A stretch of DNA of 64,000 nt, from positions 186,001 to 250,000 of the forward strand of contig NZ_PTXL01000011.1 of NCBI RefSeq assembly GCF_004343775.1, read 5' to 3'. Origin of the DNA: Burkholderia sp. SRS-46. GTDB taxonomy: Bacteria > Pseudomonadota > Gammaproteobacteria > Burkholderiales > Burkholderiaceae. The notes beneath the pieces were generated by a model. That model was given only the letters and a program-made list of their open reading frames with translations, ran no database searches and was not told where the DNA came from. Of this stretch, positions 16,812 through 24,488 are shown piece by piece (position 1 is the stretch's first letter; every line of letters begins with the position of its first letter). The position numbers were made by a program, and so were the translations under genes.

Positions 16812-18041
16812 TCAAAGCCGCCCGTAGCTGTGCAGCCCGGACAGGAACATGTTGACCCCGAGGAACGCGAAGGTCGTGACGATCAGGCCCGTCAGCGCCC
16901 ACCAGGCCGCGACCGTGCCGCGCAGGCCCTTCATCAGGCGCATGTGCAGCCACGCCGCGTAGTTCAGCCAGACGATCAGCGCCCAGGTTTCCTTCGGATC
17001 CCAGCTCCAGTAGCCGCCCCACGCCTCGGCCGCCCACAGCGCGCCGAGGATCGTCGCGATCGTGAAGAACGCGAAGCCGACCGCGATCGACTTGTACATC
17101 AGGTCGTCGAGCACCTCGAGCGCCGGCAGGCGATCGCCGAGCACGCCGCGCGCCTTCATCAGGTACGCGACCGACACCATCGCCGACAGCGCGAAGCTGC
17201 CGTAGCCGATGAAGTTCGCCGGCACGTGGATCTTCATCCACCAGCTCTGCAGCGCCGGCACGAGCGGCTGGATCTGCTGCGCGTCGCGCGCGATCGAATA
17301 CCACATCAGGAAGCCGACCGCGGCGCTGATGATCAGCAGCACGAACGCGCCGAGCGCACGCGTGCCGTAGTGGCCTTCGTAATACAGATAGAGCAGCGCG
17401 GTGATCAGGCTGAACAGCACGAACACTTCATAGAGGTTCGACACCGGGATATGGCCGACGTCGGTGCCGATCAGGTACGACTCGTACCAGCGCACCATCA
17501 ACCCGGTGAAGCCCATCAGCACCGCGACCCAGGTCAGCTTCTGGCCGATCGCGCCGCCGGACGCCGAACGCGTCAGCATGCCGATCCAGTAGAAGATCGT
17601 CGCGAGCACGAACAGCGCGCTCATCCACAGGATCGCCGACTGGCTCGACAGGAAGTACTTGAGGAAGAACGCCGAATCCGCGCGCGCCAGGTCGCCCTGG
17701 TAGATCTGGATCGACAGCAGCGACAGCGCCGCGATCGTCGCCATCAGCAGCCGGGCGGGCTTCCAGCGCCAGCCGAGTGTGACGGATGCCGGCACGGTGG
17801 CGATCAGCACCGCCTTGTCGTAGTCATCCATATGCGCGCTGTAGTGCACGAACGCATAGCCTGCGCCGAGCACCATCGCGAGCGCGAACAGCCAGTCGAC
17901 GGCGTCGAGACGGCGCAGGAACGTCCGCGGCGCGTCGTTCGGCACATGCCGCGGTTCGGCGACCAACGCGGGCCGTTGCGGCTGCCGTGCCTTGCGGACC
18001 AGCGCTACGCCGCCGCGGGAGGACTGCATGATCTTCATCAT
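16812..18041 (-). CDS. ccsB: System II cytochrome c assembly protein CcsB (CcsA/ResC family)
   Basis: A 409-residue polytopic membrane protein with about eight helices and the haem-handling WWD-type motif AEAWGGYWSWDPKETWALIVWL near residues 335-360, plus conserved His residues in external loops (DVGHIPVSNLYE; MKIHVPANFIGYGSF). It exports haem and attaches it to CXXCH proteins together with ResB/Ccs1. No resB partner is in the window, so that subunit must lie elsewhere, probably in the housekeeping ccs operon. I start at the ATG at 18041; a GTG at 18047 and an ATG at 18029 are alternatives with no clear ribosome site. Three c-type cytochromes follow upstream of it. Confidence 0.9.
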   Translation of the reverse strand: MMKIMQSSRGGVALVRKARQPQRPALVAEPRHVPNDAPRTFLRRLDAVDWLFALAMVLGAGYAFVHYSAHMDDYDKAVLIATVPASVTLGWRWKPARLLMATIAALSLLSIQIYQGDLARADSAFFLKYFLSSQSAILWMSALFVLATIFYWIGMLTRSASGGAIGQKLTWVAVLMGFTGLMVRWYESYLIGTDVGHIPVSNLYEVFVLFSLITALLYLYYEGHYGTRALGAFVLLIISAAVGFLMWYSIARDAQQIQPLVPALQSWWMKIHVPANFIGYGSFALSAMVSVAYLMKARGVLGDRLPALEVLDDLMYKSIAVGFAFFTIATILGALWAAEAWGGYWSWDPKETWALIVWLNYAAWLHMRLMKGLRGTVAAWWALTGLIVTTFAFLGVNMFLSGLHSYGRL

Positions 18042-18118
18042 CGTCACCGTAACCGAACCGCTTACCGCAGGAATAAAAGGCAGCGCCCCGCCCCGGGGGA
18101 GACGAGGCACTGAAAGGT

Positions 18119-18850
18119 TTACCGATCGACGGACGACTCGGCGGGTGGATCGACAGGCGGATCGGCGGGCGGATCGGCTGGTGGGTCGGCAGGCGGGCTC
18201 GCCGAGGCCTCGGCCACCGGTGGAAACGCCTCGACGAACGCGGCCACGGCGCGCATGTCCTGCTCCGACATGTTCGCGCACACCGCCTTCATGACCTCGC
18301 CGCGCGGCCGGGTGTCCGTTTCGCGGAAGATCCTGAGCTGCTTGATCACGTAGTCCGCGTGCTGGCCCGCGAGCCGGGGAAACCGGCTGACGCCCTCGCC
18401 ATGCTGCCCATGGCAGCCGATGCACGCCGAGACGCCCTTGTCCGGCAGGCCCGACTCGAAGATCGCCTTGCCCGCGCCGATCAGCGCGAGATCGCCGGCG
18501 TCGCCCAGCGTGGGGCGCTGGCTGGAAAAAAACGTGGCGATCTCGTCGATCTGCGCATCGGTCAGGTGCGTGAAGCCCCACATGTACCGCTTCGCATTCG
18601 GATCGGACCGGGCGTGATGCTTGAAGTCGGTGAGCTGGTCGACGAGGTATTCCTTGCGCTGCCCGGCGAGCTTCGGGAACATCGGCGACACCGACACACC
18701 GGTCGCGCCGTGGCAGTTCGAGCACACCTGCAGCGCGATGGTCTTGCCTGCCACGGCCGGGTTGTCGACCTCTCGCGAGCGCTCCAGGTCGTGGCAAGCC
18801 GACCCGGCCAGCAGCATCGCGAGCGACACGATATGGGCCACCTTGTTCAT
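18119..18850 (-). CDS. Dihaem c4-type cytochrome lipoprotein
   Basis: A 243-residue protein with a lipobox (LAGSAC, Cys19) and two haem c sites, CSNCH (43-47) and CIGCH (143-147), in two similar halves (FPKLAGQRKEYLVDQL and FPRLAGQHADYVIKQL), the hallmark of cytochrome c4. Each half has candidate Met axial ligands. The last 35 residues are a PPAD/PPVD tetrapeptide repeat followed by SSVDR, absent from ordinary c4. It would be membrane-anchored in the periplasm and shuttle electrons between an outer-membrane donor and a terminal oxidase. Confidence 0.93.
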   Translation of the reverse strand: MNKVAHIVSLAMLLAGSACHDLERSREVDNPAVAGKTIALQVCSNCHGATGVSVSPMFPKLAGQRKEYLVDQLTDFKHHARSDPNAKRYMWGFTHLTDAQIDEIATFFSSQRPTLGDAGDLALIGAGKAIFESGLPDKGVSACIGCHGQHGEGVSRFPRLAGQHADYVIKQLRIFRETDTRPRGEVMKAVCANMSEQDMRAVAAFVEAFPPVAEASASPPADPPADPPADPPVDPPAESSVDR

Positions 18851-19006
18851 GTCACGAACCTCCTCGCCGCAATTTTTGCCGCGCGCTGAATCGATTCCGT
18901 TCGGCGACGGTGCGCATGCGCATCGACACGCGATGCGAGATGCGCGACGCCCGCTCGTTGCGCGTGCTCCAGTCGGCCACGCGCACGGGATACGCCGGAC
19001 GGGATG

Positions 19007-20392
19007 TCAGAACGAAGCGACCCATAGGTACAGGAACAGCGTGTCGTTGTCCCTGGCGTTGCGCCCCATACCGTCGTAGTTGGTCGTCGCGCCGAGGAAC
19101 TTGGTGAAGTGCGTGTATTGCAGGCCGACGCGCACGTATTGCACGGGTATCCAGAAGATTTCCGGCGTCCAGCCCTGCGTGTTCGGATGGAAATTCGCGC
19201 TGGCCGCATACAGCGTGCTGTCCGGCGTGCCTGTCGTGTTGAAGAACGACAGACTGACGCCGTATTTGTTCTGGTAGATGTACGACGCCTTGAGCCGCAG
19301 CGAGTTGAGATTCGCCGAGGTGTTGTCGCTCAGCACGAAGTTGTTCGGGTCGTGAATGTTTTCACGCACGTAGCGCGCCTGCGCGGTTATCGTGTGCGGC
19401 TCCAGCAGGTATTGGTACTGCGCGTCGAAGCCATAGTCGCGATAGCGCGTAACGCCCGTGCCGAAGATCGGGAAACTGTTCGGGTCGTTCGGATAGATAT
19501 CGACGCTGAACCCGAACGCGCCAACCATCAGGCTATGAGGGCCCCAGTCGTGCGTCAGCGCAATGCGCGCATACGGGTTGTAGCCGCGCAGATAGACCTG
19601 CGGATGGTCCGGGTTCCCCGCTTTGCTCCCGTGACTCAGGAACGACCAGATGCCGTCGGCCGTGCTGTACGCGGTCAGCTCGGCATAGACCGTCTTGTTC
19701 CAGTACAGGTACGCCCCCGTGCCGACGGCCTGCATCGCGAGGGCCCCCTCGATCACCGGCGTGACCGGCACGCCGGCAACCGGGCTGATCGCCGACCCGA
19801 TGTACGGGTAGCTCCAGGCCGGCGCGGTGTTGAAGACGTCCTGCACGGTCGGATTGTTGTGCAACGTCAGGCCGAGGATCAGGTCGTTCGCGGGGGACAT
19901 GATCCGGTCGACGAAGCGGAAGTCGGTGTTGTCCGACGCCCACCAGCCTTTCCATTTGCCGCTGGCGTCCTGGTGATCGTAGTTCGCATAGGTGAACTGC
20001 GCGAAGCCGCCGATATGGTCGGTGATCTTCCCGGCGAGGAACACGCTCGCGAAGTCGAAGATCGGCAGGCCGTTCTTCGGCGTAATCGGATTGCCGTTGG
20101 CGTCGCTGTTGGCGCGCGTCTTGCTCAGATCGCCGACGGCCATCGCGGCGAACGGAATCGTGCGCTCGCCGAGCGTATAGCCGTTCAGCTTGAACATGCG
20201 CCCATACGGCGTGAGTTCCGGAAACTGCCCGCCGGCATGGCATGCGACGCAGCTTTGCCCGGTCTGGCGCGCGAAGATCGGCAGCGCGTGCGCGACGGAC
20301 ACCTGCAGCAATGCGAGCACCGCGAGCGCAACCAGCCAGCCGTAGCGTATCCCGTGCCGACGTGCGTCACGGCCGACAAGAACGTTTGCCAT
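19007..20392 (-). CDS. Monohaem porin-cytochrome fusion, Cyc2-like
   Basis: A 461-residue protein. A signal peptide (to about A36) is followed at once by ALPIFARQTGQSCVACH with haem site C48-C51-H52, then FPELTPYGRMFKLNGYT, then about 390 residues of alternating beta strands ending in an aromatic residue (FLYLWVASF), as in 14-18-stranded outer-membrane barrels. The signature A-x-P-x-F-A-R-Q-T-G-x-x-C-x-x-C-H is the one I recall for Cyc2, the fused cytochrome-porin that takes electrons from Fe(II). Many relatives outside iron oxidisers share it, so the substrate is open. Start at 20392 has a GGGGAGA site. Confidence 0.85.
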   Translation of the reverse strand: MANVLVGRDARRHGIRYGWLVALAVLALLQVSVAHALPIFARQTGQSCVACHAGGQFPELTPYGRMFKLNGYTLGERTIPFAAMAVGDLSKTRANSDANGNPITPKNGLPIFDFASVFLAGKITDHIGGFAQFTYANYDHQDASGKWKGWWASDNTDFRFVDRIMSPANDLILGLTLHNNPTVQDVFNTAPAWSYPYIGSAISPVAGVPVTPVIEGALAMQAVGTGAYLYWNKTVYAELTAYSTADGIWSFLSHGSKAGNPDHPQVYLRGYNPYARIALTHDWGPHSLMVGAFGFSVDIYPNDPNSFPIFGTGVTRYRDYGFDAQYQYLLEPHTITAQARYVRENIHDPNNFVLSDNTSANLNSLRLKASYIYQNKYGVSLSFFNTTGTPDSTLYAASANFHPNTQGWTPEIFWIPVQYVRVGLQYTHFTKFLGATTNYDGMGRNARDNDTLFLYLWVASF

Positions 20393-20460
20393 CGCTATTC
20401 TCCCCAACACCCGGTGTCGGACCACAGCGGCGCGACATGCGAACGTCGCGCGATGTCTTC

Positions 20461-20495
20461 ATTGTGCGAAGCGCCACGCGGAACCGGCATGGGGT
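20461..20495 (-). promoter_or_regulatory. Putative promoter of the porin-cytochrome gene
   Basis: In gene direction ACCCCAT, 22 bases, CACAAT (a fair -10), about 69 bases before the start. The same boxes at the same spacing occur upstream of the multicopper oxidase operon (35924-35958). Confidence 0.45.
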
Positions 20496-20547
20496 GACCC
20501 CCTCCTATCGCGTGCTGATCTCTACCCGAACGCGGCAGGGTGGCCGC

Positions 20548-22233
20548 TCACGGGACGATCCAGCCTCCATCCGCGGAAAGCTTCATGCGATCCGGCCCGG
20601 CGAACCGGACGATATAGCCGCCCTTCGAGGCGAAGCGCTGCCCGGGCGCGAGCGTCAGGCGCGGATAGTAGCCCGTGAGGATGCGGCGTTCCAGCATGTC
20701 CTGGATGCGCTCGACGAGGTACTCCCTCACGAACGCGTCGACCAGATGACCGAGCGTCTCGGCGAGCAGGCCGCAGGCCAGATACGTGTCCGCCTGTACC
20801 TGCGGCGCGACCATCGGGATCTGGCGGATCGTGAACCAGCCGAACGCATAATCGACGCGCACGCGCCGCCCTTCCGGCAAGTCGAACGGATACGCGATGC
20901 GTGTCACGTCGCGCCAGCGCGTCGGCAACGGCATGTTGTCGAGCCCGCCGAGCAGCCCTGACACGAAGACCGTGTCCGACGCGGGCGGCACACGGTCGAG
21001 CGCCGCGATGTCGGGCGGCCGCAGCCACAGCACGAGCACGTCGTCGCGCGGCATCCGATGCAGCGCATGCGCGACGCTGTCGCCGGGCGCGAGCGCATGG
21101 TTCGACACCGCGAAGCCGCGCGCTTTCAGCGCCGCGGCCAGCGCTTGCGCGCCCCGCTCGCCGTTGTCGCCCGCGCGATAGACCTGCCGCACGGTCTTCA
21201 CCGCTTTCGTCGCCGGCCGCGCGCCGGCTTCGTCCAGGATGCGCGTCGCGATCAGGTCCGACTCGAGCAGCACGCCGCGCGAGAAGTACACCGAATAGAA
21301 ATCGCGATCCGTTTCGACCGGCACCTCGACGTTCGGAAAGAGGCAAGGCACGGCCGCCTCCTCGCAGAAATCGTGAACCGGCGCCCAGTTCCTGCCGCCG
21401 AGCCCCGACACCACCGCCAGCACCGGCTGCCGCGCAAGATCCTGTCTCAACTGCGCCTGCCAGGTGTCCGGCGGCCCCTTGAGTTCCCACACATGCAGTT
21501 CCCAGCGGCGATTGACCATGAACATCATCTTGCGCGTCGAGCGCAGCGGCGGCGTCGCGCCGAATGGAAACGCGTTCTTGTCCGCGAAGTAGTGCTGCAG
21601 GACGTCGAGCATGCCCGCGCGCTTCACCGGGTCCGCGTCCGGCGTGATGATCGTCGCGAAATGCAGCACCGTGTCCGCCACGCCCTGCGGCTTGCGCCGG
21701 TCGAGGCGCTTCAGGTAGCCGGTCAGCGCGGCCAGATCGGCATCGTCGAGCGCGTACCGCGGCATCAGGCTGCCGAGCGGCTTGCCTTCGGAATCGATCC
21801 CGTCTCGCACGGCGCGCGCGAGCCGCTCCTCCGTGTACGGTTCGCGATCGGTGCGCATGCCCGGCACGTAGGGGATGTCGAGATCCTCGGCGGTTTGCGC
21901 GCGAGGATGAACCAGATAGCGCCACGTGATCGGTGGGATGGTGTTATTGCCTTCCTTCGAGCCCAGGCCGCTGCGCCGATGGCAATTGATGCATGCGGCG
22001 GCGGCGCCTTGCAGGCGCACGCCATCGTTGTGCACCGCTTCGAGCGGCTCGCCCGAGCCCAGGATGCCGCGCTGGAAGATTGCCTGTCCCGCGTCTGCCG
22101 GCGCCGGTTCGCCGCAGCGCGCGGCGCCCGCGGGCACGATCAGCGCGGCCAGCAGCACGCTGCGCACGAGCATGCGCGACGCGCGCGTGCAAAACCGCGC
22201 GAGGGCTTGCAGCGGCCCCCGGATGCCGTTCAT
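20548..22233 (-). CDS. Cytochrome c fused to a periplasmic-binding-protein domain
   Basis: A 561-residue exported protein. Residues 45-200 form a cytochrome c domain with CINCH (81-85) and a likely Met ligand in GSLMPRYALDDADLAALTGYLKRL. From about 200 on the sequence follows a type I periplasmic-binding (LivK-like) fold: MMFMVNRRWELH.., VLAVVSGLGGRNWAPVHDFCEEAAVPCLFPNVE, VRQVYRAGDNGERGAQALAAALKARGFAV, and DDVLVLWLRPPDIAAL. The stop of the upstream lipoprotein gene lies 2 bases before its ATG. A haem-bearing binding protein with no ABC transporter nearby suggests a redox sensor or a scaffold more than an importer. Confidence 0.85.
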   Translation of the reverse strand: MNGIRGPLQALARFCTRASRMLVRSVLLAALIVPAGAARCGEPAPADAGQAIFQRGILGSGEPLEAVHNDGVRLQGAAAACINCHRRSGLGSKEGNNTIPPITWRYLVHPRAQTAEDLDIPYVPGMRTDREPYTEERLARAVRDGIDSEGKPLGSLMPRYALDDADLAALTGYLKRLDRRKPQGVADTVLHFATIITPDADPVKRAGMLDVLQHYFADKNAFPFGATPPLRSTRKMMFMVNRRWELHVWELKGPPDTWQAQLRQDLARQPVLAVVSGLGGRNWAPVHDFCEEAAVPCLFPNVEVPVETDRDFYSVYFSRGVLLESDLIATRILDEAGARPATKAVKTVRQVYRAGDNGERGAQALAAALKARGFAVSNHALAPGDSVAHALHRMPRDDVLVLWLRPPDIAALDRVPPASDTVFVSGLLGGLDNMPLPTRWRDVTRIAYPFDLPEGRRVRVDYAFGWFTIRQIPMVAPQVQADTYLACGLLAETLGHLVDAFVREYLVERIQDMLERRILTGYYPRLTLAPGQRFASKGGYIVRFAGPDRMKLSADGGWIVP

Positions 22234-22235
22234 GG

Positions 22236-23072
22236 TCACGGCGTCGGCCGGCCGGCGCGCGGCTTCGGCGGCGTCACGTCGGCATCGATCGACACCGGCC
22301 GGCGCCGGTCCGTCGAGGCCGGCCTGGCGAAGATCGCGTCGTCGAGCGGCGGGTTCAGCGACACCTTGTCGATGACCAGCGTGTCCTTGTTCGGCGACGA
22401 CGCGGCCCCGCTGACGATCCTGAGCGGGATCCGCAAGCCGTCGATGGTCCGGTAGTCGCTGTACTTCACGTCGACGGTCACCGCGCCGCCCGGCCCGCGC
22501 ACCTGGCGGTCGGCCTGCACGTCCAGGAACGTCTGCGCGTCGATCCACACGTGGCGCACCGCGCCGGAGGGCAGCTTTACCGCCAGGCGATACACGTTGC
22601 GCCCGTCGATCCGGTCGACGCCGTCGAGCGCCACGCCCACGCCCTTCGCGTCATGGTCGATCAGCGGCCCGTCGATCACCTGCTCGTCGCGCGCGGACAC
22701 CAGCTCGTCCATCGTATAAGGCCGCACGCTCGCGCCGCCGCCTGCCTTCGCGCCGAGCTTCCAGCCTTCGTGGCCATCGAATGCGCGCACGCCCTTCTGG
22801 CCGAATACGGTGATCTCGAAGCGCGTCTTGTTCGGGCGTTTCATCGCGAGGATGAACGGCATGTCCCGCACGGGGGCGTTCGCGCTGTCCACATGGCCGG
22901 ACCAGACCATCGTCCGGATCTTGCGCCAGGCGTCGAGCCCGCCCCGCGCCGCGACGTTCTTCTCGATGATCTGGTCCGCGCTCAGGTCGCGTCCCGGCAG
23001 TTGCTCGCACGCGCACAAGGCCGCCGTCACGCAGCCGGCGAACACCCACGATTCGATTCGTCTCATGGCCAT
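22236..23072 (-). CDS. LolA-like lipoprotein
   Basis: A 278-residue protein with a lipoprotein signal (LCAC, Cys22). It opens with SADQIIEKNVAARGGLDAWRKI, a motif of the outer-membrane-lipoprotein-sorting-like (LolA/LppX fold) proteins, and continues with strands such as MPFILAMKRPNKTRFEITVFGQKGVRAFDGHEGWKL. The downstream non-lipidated neighbour (23104-23928) is a paralogue with the same blocks. Function unknown; the fold is a half-barrel that binds lipids or other hydrophobic ligands. ATGs at 23072 and 23066 are both possible. Confidence 0.75.
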   Translation of the reverse strand: MAMRRIESWVFAGCVTAALCACEQLPGRDLSADQIIEKNVAARGGLDAWRKIRTMVWSGHVDSANAPVRDMPFILAMKRPNKTRFEITVFGQKGVRAFDGHEGWKLGAKAGGGASVRPYTMDELVSARDEQVIDGPLIDHDAKGVGVALDGVDRIDGRNVYRLAVKLPSGAVRHVWIDAQTFLDVQADRQVRGPGGAVTVDVKYSDYRTIDGLRIPLRIVSGAASSPNKDTLVIDKVSLNPPLDDAIFARPASTDRRRPVSIDADVTPPKPRAGRPTP

Positions 23073-23103
23073 CTCCCCCTCCGTTCGGATGCCGGGCTGG
23101 CGA

Positions 23104-23928
23104 CTAGCGGCTCGCCGCCTTCGCGACGGCGAGTTGCGGCTTGCCGAACTGCGTGTCGTCCACCAGCCGATTCACTGCGACGTGATCGATCGTCAACCTG
23201 TGCGGCTGCTTCGCGCCGGCGACGACCGTCTCCAGCGTGTGGGGCACGACGAGACCGCCATCCTTGCGGAAGTCGCGAAAGAAAATGGAGACGCCATGCA
23301 TCCTGCCGTCGAGCATGCGCGGCTCGCCGTCGATCTTCAGTTCGAGGAACGTCACCGCATCGATCCACACGCGACGCTCCGCCCGCTCTTTCGTCGTCAC
23401 CTTCAGCACGTACGCACGATGCCCTTCGACCGTTTCCGAGCCGAGTAGCTGAACCGTGCTGCCCTTGCTCGCGTAATCGACGAGCGGCCCGTCCAGTTCC
23501 GCGGACTGCGCCGCCGATTTCGCCTCGGCGGGCGTATAGGGCTCGACTTCGTTACGGCCGAGAAACGGCCTGACTTTCCAGCCTTGCGTGCCGTCGTAGA
23601 CCTGGAACGCCGTCTGCTCGTTGAAGCGGACTTCGAAGCGGCTCTTGTGCGGGCGCTTCATCGTCATGACGAACGGCAGCGCGGTGTTCTTCGTGCCGCC
23701 CGCCTCCATCAGCCCCGACAGCGTCAGCGTATCGACCGTGCGCCAGGCTTGCAGCCCGCCGCGCGCCGCCACGTTGCGCTCGACGATCTGCGCAGCGCTC
23801 ATGCGCCCCGCCGATGCTGCCCTGGCCTGGGCGGTCCCCGCCGCGGAGGCCGCGATCGAATCGGGGGCCGACACGAGCAAACCCGCCAGCGAGGCCGCCC
23901 CAATCACTATCGAAAGAAACCGGGTCAT
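23104..23928 (-). CDS. Exported LolA-like protein, paralogue of the preceding lipoprotein
   Basis: A 274-residue protein with an ordinary signal peptide (cleavage near SIAAS). The block SAAQIVERNVAARGGLQAWRTV matches the lipoprotein at 22236-23072, as do LPFVMTMKRPHKSRFEVRFNEQTAFQVYDGTQGWKV and RRVWIDAVTFLELKIDGEPR. The pair differs in membrane anchoring, which suggests a soluble carrier handing a ligand to an anchored acceptor, by analogy with LolA and LolB. That is inference only. It lies in the same transcript as the copper and haem proteins. Confidence 0.75.
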   Translation of the reverse strand: MTRFLSIVIGAASLAGLLVSAPDSIAASAAGTAQARAASAGRMSAAQIVERNVAARGGLQAWRTVDTLTLSGLMEAGGTKNTALPFVMTMKRPHKSRFEVRFNEQTAFQVYDGTQGWKVRPFLGRNEVEPYTPAEAKSAAQSAELDGPLVDYASKGSTVQLLGSETVEGHRAYVLKVTTKERAERRVWIDAVTFLELKIDGEPRMLDGRMHGVSIFFRDFRKDGGLVVPHTLETVVAGAKQPHRLTIDHVAVNRLVDDTQFGKPQLAVAKAASR

Positions 23929-23970
23929 GAGTCTTCTCCTCTCCCTGTGCCGCGAATCGCGGCCGCATCG

Positions 23971-24477
23971 TCATTCGACCACCAGCCCGTCGATATGCAA
24001 CGAGCCGATGATCACATTCACGCGCTCGCCGGCCTTGACGATGTTGCCCTTGTTCGAGAACACCATCCAGTATTCCCGGCCGGCCTCGATGCCGCCGCTT
24101 TGCCGCAGCTGGCCGACCTTGTCCATCACCGGCACCTCCAGCAGCGCGTGACTCGTCTGTCCGTACAGATACGGCGTCGCGCCTCTGTCGGCGAGCCGCT
24201 TCGCGGCGACGGGATCGGTCACGCGGTAGCTGAAGCGGATCAGGTTGTCCGATGCAATGCGGTGCACCTTCAGGTTGTCGATCCCTCTCGTCATCATGTA
24301 GTAGGTCCTCGCGCGCTTCGGGAGGTCCGGCCGGTACGGCGAGTGCCTCGCACCGGCGGCGGACGCCGCCGGCGCGCCCTGCTGCGCCGCGGCCGGCTCC
24401 GTGACGGCGGCGGCGGCAAGGCAGGCGGCGACGGCGTAAAGCGCTGCCCGCCTGCGCAGCCAACGTGAACGGTTCAT
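23971..24477 (-). CDS. Small exported protein of unknown function
   Basis: A 168-residue protein with a signal peptide (cleavage near AAAQQG). The mature part contains RTYYMMTRGIDNLKVHRIAS, LIRFSYRVTDPVAAKRLADR and ATPYLYGQTSHALLEVPVMDKVGQLRQ, with no Cys and no metal motif I recognise. The strands suggest a small beta-sandwich. A longer frame upstream is a shadow of the giant gene; the ATG at 24477 follows a purine-rich site and lies 11 bases after the giant gene's stop. Probably a companion of that protein. Confidence 0.7.
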   Translation of the reverse strand: MNRSRWLRRRAALYAVAACLAAAAVTEPAAAQQGAPAASAAGARHSPYRPDLPKRARTYYMMTRGIDNLKVHRIASDNLIRFSYRVTDPVAAKRLADRGATPYLYGQTSHALLEVPVMDKVGQLRQSGGIEAGREYWMVFSNKGNIVKAGERVNVIIGSLHIDGLVVE

Positions 24478-24488
24478 GGCCCTCTCCC

